Source: Planctomycetota bacterium
Lineage (GTDB): Bacteria; Planctomycetota; B15-G4; SIAN01
Direction: 5' to 3'
DNA length: 64,000 bases
NCBI GenBank assembly: GCA_016795285.1
Contig: JAEUIC010000018.1
Location: 248,001 to 312,000, forward strand
The notes under the pieces were generated by a model. That model did no database searches, was not told the origin of the DNA, and was given only the letters and a program-made list of their open reading frames with translations. Shown here in pieces: positions 33,307-41,789 of this stretch. Position 1 is the first letter of the stretch, and each line of letters starts with the position of its first letter. The position numbers and the translations under genes were made by a program.

Positions 33307-35307
33307 CTAGCGGGCGGAACGGCCACGGTAACGGCGTCCGCGCCGTCGGCGAACTCGCTCCAAAGCGACCGCCACCCACGCGGGAGCGTCGCTGGCGCGG
33401 GCGAGCACGCCCAAGTTCTGCTCGACCTTGCGGCGCAGCGCGGGCTGCAGCGGGTCGAGTTCGAGCGACCGGAGCAGCCGCTCGAATCCCGCTTCGGGGT
33501 CGAAGAACGGGTTGCGCCGACCGCCGCCCACTTGCTGGAGGAGGAAGCTCCCGAACAGGTACTCGACCTCGGCGCGCTCCTCGCGCGCCACGAGCGCGAG
33601 CAGCGCCGCCTGCGCCGCATCGAAGTCGCCGGCGAGCGTCTGCGCCTTGATCTGCAGGAGCGGTGCGCCGGGGTAGTCGGGTGCAGCGGCGAGCACGCGG
33701 GCGAGATCGGCGACGGCCTCGCGCGCCGCGACGCCGCTGCGCCCCGCCTCGCGTTCCTCGAGTTCGAGGCGCGCGCGGGCGCGGAAGAACCGCGCGGCGA
33801 GCAGGTCTGGGTCGCGGTCGAGCAACTGCGTGAAGCGGGTCACGGCCGAGAGCGGGTCGCCCCCTTCGAACCGCGCGACCGCCTCGAGCAGCGCTTCGAT
33901 GGTGGCCACGCGCGCGAGCGGCGCCGGTCGCTTCGCGTTCTCCGCGAGCGGGAGGAGGCGATGGCGCTCGCGATCTTCGGAGCCAGGAAGGTAGCCGAGC
34001 CGCGTGAGCGCATCGTGGGTCGCCGTCTCGCTCGCGGTCGGCAGCCGGCGCGAGCGCGCGGCGTCGTAGGCCGCGCGCCACTCGAGGAGCCGTTCGTCGC
34101 TCGGCGGCGCAGCCCCCGGCTCGAGCAGCCACTGCTCGTCACCGTCGCCGCTCGGCCGGAGCTCGTAGGGGCCGACGGTGAGCGGGGGGTCGGCGCCGAC
34201 GTGGAGCAGGAATGCCCGATCGCCGCGGACTCCGCTCTGCTGCGCCCAGCCGAACTGGAGCGCGGCGGCGAGCGACTCGACGTAGTGGGCCGCTGGCGGT
34301 GCGCTCGACTGCAGCGCGTGACCGGCGATCCCTTCCGGCGACGCGAACCCGAGCAGGGCGAGCGTCGTCGGCAGCAGGTCGACGAGGCCGATCGGTCGGT
34401 CGGCGGCGACGGTGGCGAGCGGCGCAGGGGCAGTGGTCGCCGAGCCGGCCACTTCCGCGATCAGCAGCGGCACGCGCAGCGTCGCCGGCAGCAGCTGGAA
34501 GCCGTGCGTCGACTCGCCGCACTCGCCGAGCCCTTCGCCGTGGTCGGAGGTGACGACGATCAGGCAGCGCTCGCCGCTCTGTCGCACCGCGGCCAGCAGT
34601 CGCGCGATCTGGCGATCGACGTAAGTCACCTCGCCGCGGTAGCGCACGGCGGGATCGGACGGATCGCCCTGCAGGCAATCGGCCGGCGGCACGTAGGGGT
34701 GGTGGGGATCGAAGTAGTGCACGAAGAGGAAGCGGCGCCGCTCGCCGACCGCTCGGCGCCACCGGACGAGCGCGCGGTCGGTCACCTCCGCGGCGCTCCG
34801 CTCGCCGAACAGCGCGCTGCCGGGCTCGGAGGGGGTGGGGGCGTCGTAGTGCTCGAACCCGCGCTCGAGGCCGCAACCGACGCCGAGCGGCTGGCCGCCG
34901 ATCACGGCATCGGTCGCGAAGCCCTCCGCATGGAGCCGGGTCGCGAGCGTCTCGACGTCGCTCCGCAGCGGGAAGGGGGCGTTGTCGTGCAGCCCGAGCT
35001 CGGGAGGCAATCGGCCGGTGAAGAGCGTCGCGTGCGACGGGAGCGTCAAGGGGACGTGCGACCACGCGTTCGGGAAGCGACGGCCGCCGTTCGCGACCTC
35101 GTCGAGCGCGGGGGTCGTCGCGCGGCCGGGAGAGGCGGGATCGAGCGCGTCGGCGCGCAGGGTGTCGATCGAGATCACGATCAGATGGTGCGGCGGCGCG
35201 TCGTCGTCGCGGCTGCACCTCGTCGCGAACGAGGCGACGAGGGCGAGCCGCGCCAGCGCGGGCGCGCGCGCGATCCGGTGGAGGCAGCGTCCGATCGCAG
35301 GCTTCAG
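33307..35307 (-). CDS. Sulfatase-fold (alkaline phosphatase superfamily) protein with C-terminal TPR repeats
   Basis: A 666-residue protein. The N-terminal domain has the sulfatase fold: VISIDTLRAD (metal Asp), LTLPSHATLFTG (nucleophile loop), VTSDHGEGLGE (metal Asp-His), and FVHYFDPHHPY. The nucleophile position holds Thr (TLPSH) rather than Cys/Ser-x-Pro-x-Arg, so no formylglycine would form. That suggests a phosphodiesterase or transferase, not a true sulfatase. Residues about 430-640 are TPR-like helices. The first ATG/GTG in frame (GTG 35178) would start inside the first beta strand. A CTG at 35307 with GGAGGG 6 nt upstream adds 43 residues, including a hydrophobic segment (LARLALVASFA) and a Cys. 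I place the start there. The gene lies between exbD and secretin 1. Confidence 0.75.
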   Translation of the reverse strand: MKPAIGRCLHRIARAPALARLALVASFATRCSRDDDAPPHHLIVISIDTLRADALDPASPGRATTPALDEVANGGRRFPNAWSHVPLTLPSHATLFTGRLPPELGLHDNAPFPLRSDVETLATRLHAEGFATDAVIGGQPLGVGCGLERGFEHYDAPTPSEPGSALFGERSAAEVTDRALVRWRRAVGERRRFLFVHYFDPHHPYVPPADCLQGDPSDPAVRYRGEVTYVDRQIARLLAAVRQSGERCLIVVTSDHGEGLGECGESTHGFQLLPATLRVPLLIAEVAGSATTAPAPLATVAADRPIGLVDLLPTTLALLGFASPEGIAGHALQSSAPPAAHYVESLAAALQFGWAQQSGVRGDRAFLLHVGADPPLTVGPYELRPSGDGDEQWLLEPGAAPPSDERLLEWRAAYDAARSRRLPTASETATHDALTRLGYLPGSEDRERHRLLPLAENAKRPAPLARVATIEALLEAVARFEGGDPLSAVTRFTQLLDRDPDLLAARFFRARARLELEEREAGRSGVAAREAVADLARVLAAAPDYPGAPLLQIKAQTLAGDFDAAQAALLALVAREERAEVEYLFGSFLLQQVGGGRRNPFFDPEAGFERLLRSLELDPLQPALRRKVEQNLGVLARASDAPAWVAVALERVRRRRGRRYRGRSAR

Positions 35308-35313
35308 GCGAGG

Positions 35314-35319
35314 CCCTCC
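35314..35319 (-). promoter_or_regulatory. Ribosome-binding site supporting a CTG start
   Basis: On the minus strand GGAGGG, 6 nt before CTG at 35307. It is a near-ideal Shine-Dalgarno in a stretch with no ATG, GTG or TTG in frame upstream of 35178. Confidence 0.55.
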
Positions 35320-35400
35320 GGGCGATTCGGTCGGTGTGGGGGCGGTGAGCGGGTGGGGGAGTCGACGCCGAGCGGGCAGCGTAGCGCGACAGTCGCCACC

Positions 35401-35440
35401 AAAAGCGGGAGGGGCTGACGCGTCGAGCGCCAGCCCCTCC
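35401..35440 (-). terminator. Intrinsic terminator of the exbB-exbD-exbD unit
   Basis: Perfect 10-bp stem (35431-35440 with 35408-35417, 13-nt loop) followed on the minus strand by a CTTTT run (35406-35401). This is the best terminator in the cluster. Confidence 0.8.
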
Positions 35441-35501
35441 GTTCGTACGTTCGGTTCGTCGGTTCGTCGGTTCGTCGGTTCGTCGATTCTTCGGTTCTTC
35501 G
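35441..35501. repeat. 8-bp tandem repeat in the exbD 3' untranslated region
   Basis: Four perfect head-to-tail copies of GTTCGTCG (35454-35485) flanked by degenerate units (GTTCGTAC at 35441, ATTCTTCG at 35486, GTTCTTCG at 35494). It sits between the exbD stop codon and the terminator hairpin. Confidence 0.85.
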
Positions 35502-35545
35502 AGCTCGCCGGCGCGTTCCTGTCGCCGGCACCGCCCCGTCGGCGT

Positions 35546-36022
35546 TCAGCTGTCCATCGGAGTGCCGGCGAAGGTGATGTCGACGAAGTTCGCCCGGAGG
35601 CACTCGTTGATCACCTTCACGCAGTCGATGTAGAGCGTCTGCTTCTTCGGATAGAGGGTCGCCTTCGCCTCCTTGTTGGCTTCATGGACACGCTTGATCG
35701 TGTTGTAGAAGTCCTGGAGGCCGGCCATCTTCTTGCCCTGCACCGTGATGGCGATCTGGTTCTCTTGCCAGACCCAGTTCTTGTCCTTCACGTTCGGGGC
35801 GGCGCCGCGCGTGATGTAGATCTCGATCTTCTCCAGCTCCTTGGTGATCGGCGACGTGTTGACGCCGACGTCCTTCGGGAGGTAGGCCGGGATCTTTCCT
35901 TCCAGCAGCTTGAAGTTGATGTTGCAGAGGAAAAAGATCAGCAGGTTGAACGTGCAGTCGATCATCGGCGTCATGTCGAGCACGAACGTCTGCTCCGACA
36001 TTTCCTTGTTCTTGCTACCCAT
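35546..36022 (-). CDS. exbD: ExbD/TolR-family proton-channel subunit (second copy)
   Basis: Single-span inner-membrane protein of 158 residues. With an ExbB/TolQ pentamer it uses proton flow to move a periplasmic domain. The transmembrane helix begins LDMTPMIDCTFNLLIFF, in which the Asp is the family's proton-carrying residue. The periplasmic part contains KVINECLRANFVDITFAG, the ExbD beta-fold end. The helix is identical over its first 16 residues to that of the other ExbD at 36026-36508, which is 3 nt upstream. The downstream loops differ. It is the last gene of the unit, followed by an octamer repeat and a terminator. Confidence 0.88.
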   Translation of the reverse strand: MGSKNKEMSEQTFVLDMTPMIDCTFNLLIFFLCNINFKLLEGKIPAYLPKDVGVNTSPITKELEKIEIYITRGAAPNVKDKNWVWQENQIAITVQGKKMAGLQDFYNTIKRVHEANKEAKATLYPKKQTLYIDCVKVINECLRANFVDITFAGTPMDS

Positions 36023-36025
36023 GAC

Positions 36026-36508
36026 TTACTCCAGCCCCTTCTTGCCCGGGGTCTCGATCGCGTGGAAGCCCGGGGCATCCTCGGAGCATGCCAGCTCGAT
36101 CTTGTAGATCTGCAGACCCTTCTCGCCGCAGAGCTGCATGATCTTCTGCACGTGCTTCATCTCGGTTCCGCGGTCGGTGCGGATCAGGATCGGCTTGCTG
36201 CAGAGGCCGTTCTCCTCGCGCGGGTACATGTCCGACCAGATCTTCAGGTCGGTCCGCAACTGCTCGAGTGCGAACGGACGGCGCTTCACCTTGATCACCC
36301 CCTCGATGTCGAGGTTGACGACTTTGCGCCCCTTCTCGTTCTTGTCGTCCTTCTGGAACTGCGACGCGCGCGGAAGCGTGACCTTCTCGAGCTCCTGCTG
36401 GCCGAGGTCGACCACCAGGATGAAGAAGATCAGCAGGTTGAACGTGCAGTCGATCATCGGCGTCATGTCGAGCGCGATGTCGTTCTGCGGAGCACTCGCC
36501 TTCTTCAC
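36026..36508 (-). CDS. exbD: ExbD/TolR-family proton-channel subunit (first copy)
   Basis: A 160-residue ExbD homologue. The GTG start has GGAGGG 6 nt upstream. The N-terminal helix LDMTPMIDCTFNLLIFF carries the essential Asp. The periplasmic domain (residues about 45-160) has KHVQKIMQLCGEKGLQIYKIEL, equivalent to the alpha/beta core of ExbD. Its C-terminus (FHAIETPGKKG) is short. A tandem ExbB-ExbD-ExbD arrangement is used by several non-TonB motors, for example AglR with AglQ and AglS of Myxococcus gliding. This is a comparison from family knowledge, not proof of function. Confidence 0.88.
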   Translation of the reverse strand: MKKASAPQNDIALDMTPMIDCTFNLLIFFILVVDLGQQELEKVTLPRASQFQKDDKNEKGRKVVNLDIEGVIKVKRRPFALEQLRTDLKIWSDMYPREENGLCSKPILIRTDRGTEMKHVQKIMQLCGEKGLQIYKIELACSEDAPGFHAIETPGKKGLE

Positions 36509-36627
36509 GGATTGCCCTCCAAGACCGACGGACGATGGGCTGCGGCTGCCCGGGGCGGCGTCGGAGGTCGAGGGTCGGCTGCCGACGCAGCGTCAGCCGC
36601 TCCACGGACCTCCGATCAAGGACAACG

Positions 36628-37353
36628 TCAGGCGGCGGCCTTGGTTCGGAAGCGCTCGAAGAGCTCCTCGATGATCGTTCCGACTTCCATCGTCGTCTTG
36701 ATGACGCGGTTGCGGAAGACGACGAACGCGAAGGAGACCGGGATCGCGACGCAGAGACCGTAGAGCGTCGTGATGAGAGCGGCTGAAATACCGCCCGACA
36801 GCATCGACGGGTCGGCCTGACCCTTGGTGGCGGCGATCGTCTTGAACGCGACGATCATGCCCTGGATCGTGCCGAGCAGGCCGAGCATGGTGGCGACCGA
36901 CGCGATGAACGAGAGCCAGCCGACCTTGGTGTGCAGCTTGACCGACTCCTCTTCCGAGGCCTCGGCGAGCGCCTGCTCCATCACGGCGAAGTCGTGGTTC
37001 ACCTTCGAGAGACCGGCCGCGACGATGTTCGTGAACATCCCCGGCTCGGCCTCGCAGAGGTCGACCGCCTCCTGGTAGTCGCCGGCCTCGAAGAGCGCTT
37101 CGACTTCCTCGACGATCTCCGGCGGGCAGAGCTTGATCCGGCGGATGTTCACCGCGAAGTCGATCGACACGCCGAGCGCGACGACCGAGACGACGAGGAT
37201 GAAGTGGCCGATGGTGCCACCGTCGCGCAGGATCTCGGAGATCGAGAACGAGACGTCCGGCGCCTTCGCAGCTTCTTGGGCGAAGGCGAGACCCGACACT
37301 GCGACCAGCGCAGCGAGGGTCAACATGGAAGAGGCGAGCTTCTTCAGCGTCAT
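36628..37353 (-). CDS. exbB: MotA/TolQ/ExbB-family proton-channel protein
   Basis: Inner-membrane channel subunit of 241 residues. The ATG at 37353 gives a cleavable signal peptide (MTLKKLASSMLTLAALVAVSGLAFA|Q), as in many MotA/TolQ/ExbB proteins with an N-out start; AGGAG lies 12 nt upstream. Three membrane helices follow: GHFILVVSVVALGVSIDFAV, FIASVATMLGLLGTIQGMIV and the last with AALITTLYGLCVAIPVSFAF. The characteristic 'GLLGTVxGM' text marks the conserved Thr-Gly channel. Between the helices is a cytoplasmic region with EEVEALFEAGDYQEAVDLC. It begins the unit that continues with two exbD genes, 119 nt away, and sits in a secretin gene cluster. Confidence 0.9.
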   Translation of the reverse strand: MTLKKLASSMLTLAALVAVSGLAFAQEAAKAPDVSFSISEILRDGGTIGHFILVVSVVALGVSIDFAVNIRRIKLCPPEIVEEVEALFEAGDYQEAVDLCEAEPGMFTNIVAAGLSKVNHDFAVMEQALAEASEEESVKLHTKVGWLSFIASVATMLGLLGTIQGMIVAFKTIAATKGQADPSMLSGGISAALITTLYGLCVAIPVSFAFVVFRNRVIKTTMEVGTIIEELFERFRTKAAA

Positions 37354-37573
37354 GGACAAGTGCTCCTGGACTTGCTGTTCACGAACCGACCTGGAAAGCG
37401 CCGTCACCGGGACGACGTGGAACCGTGTGGGGGAGGACTTCGTGGGTGAATAGCGCCCGAGGGCGCCGTGGTCACTGGTGGGGAGGCTCAATCGGGGGAA
37501 CGGATCGGGGTCACCTGCTCGGATTGCCTGTTCGTTCGCTGCTCGTGGTCGACTGGCTCGTCGACCGGCTCGC

Positions 37574-38716
37574 TCACTTGATCTCGGCCCGGGCGCGATC
37601 GGCCCACGGGGTGTCGCCGTACCGCTCGACCACCTCGGCGAAGTAGTCGGCCGCCTTCTTCTTGCCGTTCGGCTCGGCGTCCTTCAATGCGAGGCAGCTC
37701 TTGCCGAGGAAGTAGGTCGCCCGGGCGGTCTCCTCGCGCGCGAGGTAGTACTGGACCCGCACGCGGGCGAACTGCTCGAGCGCGTCCCGCGGCTTGCCCT
37801 CCTCGAGGAGGACTTCGCCGACCCCGTTCAGGGCGGCGGCCACCACCTCGGATTGGGCGGTCGCCGACATCGCGACCTTCTCGAAGAACTGGCGCGCCTC
37901 GCCGAACTTCTTGTTGCGCAGCAGCGCCGCGCCTTGCGAGAGCTGCGAGCGGCCGGTGATGGCCAGCAGCGCGCGCTTGGTCGCGTCGTCCTTCTGCGTC
38001 GCCGCGTTCGAGTCGGCGAAGCTGCCGGCGGCGGCGTAGGCCGCCTCGGCCTCCTTGGTCATGCCCGCGGTCACGTAGGCGTCCGCCTTGCGGATGCGCG
38101 CTTCGGCTTCCCAGAGGATGCCGAGCTTCTTCTGCTGCGCGACTTCGGCGAGCCGGTCGTAGAGCGCGGCCGCTCCAGCGGCGTCCTTGGCGGCCGCCAA
38201 CGCATCCGCACCGCGCCGCAGCGCGTCGGGCATGAAGCGGCACTCGGGCGCGTCCTTCAGCAGCTGCGCGAAGACCGTCGCCGCTTCCTTCAGCTTCGAC
38301 GCATCCTTCGCGCCCCACATCTGCAGCGCGACGCCGAGCTGGTAGTTGCCGTGGACCGCGATCCAGTTGTTCTTGGTCTTCGACTTGAGCGCGAGGCGGA
38401 AGCTGTTGACGGCGTTCTCCGCGTCGCCCTTCTTCAGCAGCTCGCGCCCCTTGGTGAAGGCCTCGGGCGCGTCGTCGTAGAAGATCTCGGCGACCAGCGC
38501 CGAGTCGATCTCCTGCGCCTGCGCGACGCCGTCGAGCTTGTACTTCACCTTGGCGAGGTCTTCCGAGAGCACCGTCCCCTTGAACGGGTTCTTGGCGCCC
38601 TTCTGGAGGATCTCGTCGGCAAGCGCATCGGGCGCAGCCGACGACAGGGCCAGCGCGGTGGCGAAAGCCGCGACGAACGCCGCGCTGCGCGGCCGATGGA
38701 GGGAGTTGTTCCTCAC
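37574..38716 (-). CDS. Secreted TPR-like protein
   Basis: A 380-residue protein of unrecognised family. It has a cleavable signal peptide (cut after ALA at about residue 33) and a small N-terminal beta region resembling a Tol/Pal-type 'NPFKGTVLSEDL' start. A series of TPR-like helical repeats follows: FTKGRELLKKGDAENAVNSF, AVFAQLLKDAPECRFMPDAL and RQFFEKVAMSATAQSEVVAA. It is likely a periplasmic scaffold. It is transcribed from its own promoter (38796-38823), about 70 nt upstream. It precedes exbB by 220 nt, so a link to the ExbB/ExbD motor is inferred from position. Confidence 0.82.
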   Translation of the reverse strand: MRNNSLHRPRSAAFVAAFATALALSSAAPDALADEILQKGAKNPFKGTVLSEDLAKVKYKLDGVAQAQEIDSALVAEIFYDDAPEAFTKGRELLKKGDAENAVNSFRLALKSKTKNNWIAVHGNYQLGVALQMWGAKDASKLKEAATVFAQLLKDAPECRFMPDALRRGADALAAAKDAAGAAALYDRLAEVAQQKKLGILWEAEARIRKADAYVTAGMTKEAEAAYAAAGSFADSNAATQKDDATKRALLAITGRSQLSQGAALLRNKKFGEARQFFEKVAMSATAQSEVVAAALNGVGEVLLEEGKPRDALEQFARVRVQYYLAREETARATYFLGKSCLALKDAEPNGKKKAADYFAEVVERYGDTPWADRARAEIK

Positions 38717-38795
38717 GAATCACCTCGCGAGCGCTTCGCAGGGCAGCCGGCGGGCGGCGCCGGAGGGGGCGCGGCAGGCCGAAACGAAGCGCGGG

Positions 38796-38823
38796 ATCTT
38801 AGTTCGGGGTCGAGGTCGGTCAA
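38796..38823 (-). promoter_or_regulatory. Promoter of the TPR-exbBD unit
   Basis: Minus-strand -35 TTGACC (38823-38818), 16-nt spacer, -10 TAAGAT (38801-38796). It is a good sigma70-type promoter, with a start near 38789. Its -35 matches the secretin 1 promoter exactly. Confidence 0.65.
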
Positions 38824-38824
38824 T

Positions 38825-38851
38825 CCCGGCGCGGCAGACGGCCGCGCCGGG
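38825..38851 (-). terminator. Hairpin ending the large TPR gene
   Basis: Perfect 11-bp stem (38825-38835 with 38841-38851), 5-nt loop, lying directly against the next -35 element (one base between). No U-tract. Confidence 0.55.
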
Positions 38852-38868
38852 GAGCGGGCGGTACCTCT

Positions 38869-41766
38869 CTAGCGCATGCGCTCCGCGAGGTACTCCCAGC
38901 GGCGCTTCCACTCCTCGCCGCCGATGCGGGCGAGGAAGTCGGGCTCGTCCTTAAGGAAGTTCTCGACGTTGTTCACGTAGTTGAGGTGGATCTTCTGCGC
39001 CGCCGGGAAGTAGGCCGGATCGAGGTCCTTCCCGCGGTAGCGCACGTAGATCGACTGGAACTTCGCCTCGAACCACCCCGGGACGACCTTCTCGTCTTCG
39101 GGCTTGAACCCCTTCTCGATCAGCAGCGACCAGAGCTCGACCGCGCGCTTGTAGTCGCCCGAGCCGGGAACCTCGACCGGCTTCTTGTCCACGATGTCGA
39201 CCCAGCCGCCGTAGCAGAGCGCCGCCGCGCGCAGCAGTGACGGGTCCTTCGGGAAGCGCGCCTCGAGCTCGCGGTAGAGCGGCGCGGCGTCGGAGAACTT
39301 GCGCTGCTTCATCAGCACCTCGGCCAGCGTCCGCTTGACGCGCAGGTCGATGTTCTCCTTGTACTGCGCCTCCTTGCCGAAGACCTCGATCAGCTTCTTG
39401 TAGGTCTCCTCGGCCTTCGCCCACTCCTCGATGCGCGCCCACGTCTCGGCCGCCGAGAGCAGGTTGTTGTAGCTCTGCCACGCGGTCGCGCGGCAGTAGT
39501 TGACCATCATCTCGGCGCCCTTGGCGAGCAGCGGCTTCTGCTTCGCCTTGTCAGCCTCCTTCTCGCCGGCGTCGAGGTAGCCGCGCGCCAGCCAGTAGCC
39601 GGCCGACTCGCGCCACGCCTTCAACGTGCCCGCCTCGATCTGCTTGGTCACATCGAGGTAGAGCGCCTCCGCTTCCGGGAAGCGGTTCAGCGCCAGCAGC
39701 GCCATCAGCCGGCGGTAGTTCACCTCGGGATAGAAGTCCTTCTGGGTGGGGAAGTCCTTCTCGAAGTTCTTCACGACGTCGAGCACTTCGGCGTGCTTCT
39801 TCAGGTCGAGCAGGTACTCGGAGCGGTAGTAGACCGACTCGGTGCGGCTCACCTCGCGATTGAGGATGCGCGCCTTCTCGGCCGGCGGCTCGTTCTCCTT
39901 CGCGTACTTGTCGAACGCATCGAGCGTGTGGAGCGCCGTCTCCCACTTCTTCGGGTCGAGGTCGCCCTGCTCGCCGTGGCAGCGCGCCAGCAGGATGCGG
40001 GCGCGGTCGTAGTTCGAGTCGCTGTCCTTGATGGCGCCGAGCTTCTGGGCGCACTCGGCGAACGCCTTGGCGCGCTCGTCCTTCTTGTCGGCCGCGATCA
40101 CGCGCGCCTGCTCGAACTCGTCCTTGGCGACCAGGTACTCGGTGTTCTTCACCTTGAAGTCGCTGGCGAGCTTGCGCAGCGCGTTGTCCTTCGCGCGCTT
40201 GTCGTTGTCGTCCTTCGTCTCCTTGAAGCGCGAGACGAGCGTGTTGTACCAGGCGATGCCGACCTGCTGGATCGTCTCCTCGTCGACGCCGCTCGCGGCG
40301 GTGCAGAGGGCGAGCCCCTGCTGGAACGCGAACGACGCCTCGATGTGGCGCGACAGGCTGCGGTAGCAGCTGCCGATGTCGGACCAGCAGGCGATGGCGA
40401 GCTTCGCGCGCTCCTTCGCGTCGCTGATCTGCTCGAGCGCACCGATCGCGTTGTGGAAGCCGTCGATCGCGTCGAGCATCTTGTTCTGGTTGCGCGACGC
40501 GTTGGCGGTGGTGATCCACGTGCTCGGCGGGATCGTGCGGCCGCCTTCTCCGCCGCCCACGGCGTCGTTGCGGATCGCTTCCGCCATCACCTCGCCCGCG
40601 CGCTGCCCGACTTCGTTGCTCGGGTTGCGCTTGGCGATCTCCTCGAGCAGCTTCATGCCGCTCGGGTTGCCCGCCTTGAAGCGCGCCACGCCGACCTCGA
40701 GGAGGAAGAGCTCGCCGACGTTGGTCCGCTTGGCGCCGCGCGCCGAGTACTTCTTGTAGTAGTCGTCGACGCGCGCCTGCAGCTTGTCGGTGTCGGAGAA
40801 CTTCGACTGCTTGTTGTAGATGCGGGCGAGCTCGAGGTAGGTCTTCTCGATCATCTTGGTGAGCTCCCCGATCACCTCCGGCGGGAGGTCGGGGTTGTTC
40901 TCGATGACCTGCGGGACGCCCGTCTCGGCGCTGACGATGTACTCGAGCATCGCGAGGCCGTCTTCGAGCTGGTTCAGCCCGACGTTGGCGAGGCCCGCGT
41001 AGAAATTGACATCGTAGCTGCGGATCGTCTCGGCGCCGAGCTCCCACGTGTAGGTGGTGGTCTGCTCGACGGCCTTCTTCAGGTACTCCTGCCGGCTCAG
41101 GTCGTTCTCGGGATAGAGCTGCGCCCACTCGTAGTAGGTGGCGGCGAGCTCGAACACCGGCTCGAAAGCGTCGATCTTCGCCTCGTCCTTCGGCGAGCGC
41201 GGCGCCGGATCGTCCGGATTGGCGTCCGGATCGTCATCCGGATCGGGCATCGACTCGTACTTCTTCAGCCGCGCGTTGTGCAGCGCGTTCAGCTGCTGGA
41301 CTGCGGCGCGGAAGGCGGCCTCCGCCTCCTTCTTGTTCGTCTCGGCGTCGGTGCCGGCCGCCGCGAGCTCGGCGTAGAGGGCACCGAGCTTGCGCTGGCA
41401 GGCGGCCGCCTCGGCGCGCGCGTCGTCGGCGTTCTTGTGGTCGGCGCCGATCTTGCCGAGGAACTCGTTGTAGTGGCCGATCGCCGCCTTCAGCAGCGAC
41501 ACGCGCCCTTCGGTGGTCGTGTCGTAGTCGCCGCCGAGCTTCTCGATGAACGCCCGCGCGTAGAGGCACGCGTTGCGATCCTCGGCGTTGAGGTCGCTCT
41601 TCTCGAGCTTCTGGATGTACTCGGTCGCGAGGTCGAACAGGCGGTAGCGCGCCATGTTCTTCGCGAAGCCGATCTCATCCTGAAGTTCCCAGGACTGCGC
41701 CTGCGCCGGCGTCGCCAGCGCGAGGAGTCCGAACGCCCACCACGACTTCCAGAGTCGACGCGACAT
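38869..41766 (-). CDS. Large periplasmic TPR-repeat protein
   Basis: A 965-residue exported protein made almost wholly of helical repeats of TPR type. The ATG at 41766 (GGAG 8 nt upstream) gives a signal peptide cut after AQA (about residue 23). Repeats are visible along the length, for example AEDRNACLYARAFIEKLGG, AIGHYNEFLGKIGADHKNAD and YRELEARFPKDPSLLRAAAL. Many segments resemble the helix pairs of outer-membrane lipoprotein scaffolds, but I cannot assign a named family. It lies between the two parts of the cluster: secretin 2 upstream and the ExbB/ExbD unit downstream. It is probably a periplasmic scaffold or peptidoglycan-spanning component of the same apparatus. Confidence 0.82.
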   Translation of the reverse strand: MSRRLWKSWWAFGLLALATPAQAQSWELQDEIGFAKNMARYRLFDLATEYIQKLEKSDLNAEDRNACLYARAFIEKLGGDYDTTTEGRVSLLKAAIGHYNEFLGKIGADHKNADDARAEAAACQRKLGALYAELAAAGTDAETNKKEAEAAFRAAVQQLNALHNARLKKYESMPDPDDDPDANPDDPAPRSPKDEAKIDAFEPVFELAATYYEWAQLYPENDLSRQEYLKKAVEQTTTYTWELGAETIRSYDVNFYAGLANVGLNQLEDGLAMLEYIVSAETGVPQVIENNPDLPPEVIGELTKMIEKTYLELARIYNKQSKFSDTDKLQARVDDYYKKYSARGAKRTNVGELFLLEVGVARFKAGNPSGMKLLEEIAKRNPSNEVGQRAGEVMAEAIRNDAVGGGEGGRTIPPSTWITTANASRNQNKMLDAIDGFHNAIGALEQISDAKERAKLAIACWSDIGSCYRSLSRHIEASFAFQQGLALCTAASGVDEETIQQVGIAWYNTLVSRFKETKDDNDKRAKDNALRKLASDFKVKNTEYLVAKDEFEQARVIAADKKDERAKAFAECAQKLGAIKDSDSNYDRARILLARCHGEQGDLDPKKWETALHTLDAFDKYAKENEPPAEKARILNREVSRTESVYYRSEYLLDLKKHAEVLDVVKNFEKDFPTQKDFYPEVNYRRLMALLALNRFPEAEALYLDVTKQIEAGTLKAWRESAGYWLARGYLDAGEKEADKAKQKPLLAKGAEMMVNYCRATAWQSYNNLLSAAETWARIEEWAKAEETYKKLIEVFGKEAQYKENIDLRVKRTLAEVLMKQRKFSDAAPLYRELEARFPKDPSLLRAAALCYGGWVDIVDKKPVEVPGSGDYKRAVELWSLLIEKGFKPEDEKVVPGWFEAKFQSIYVRYRGKDLDPAYFPAAQKIHLNYVNNVENFLKDEPDFLARIGGEEWKRRWEYLAERMR

Positions 41767-41789
41767 GGTTACGGCTCCAGTGAACGAGA

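Noticed and set aside
33307..35307. Annotation as a true sulfatase
   Set aside because: The formylglycine consensus is absent (Thr at the nucleophile position), so only the fold is claimed.
35441..35501. Octamer array considered as a CRISPR array
   Set aside because: Units are 8 bp with no spacers and no cas genes nearby; it is a simple tandem repeat.
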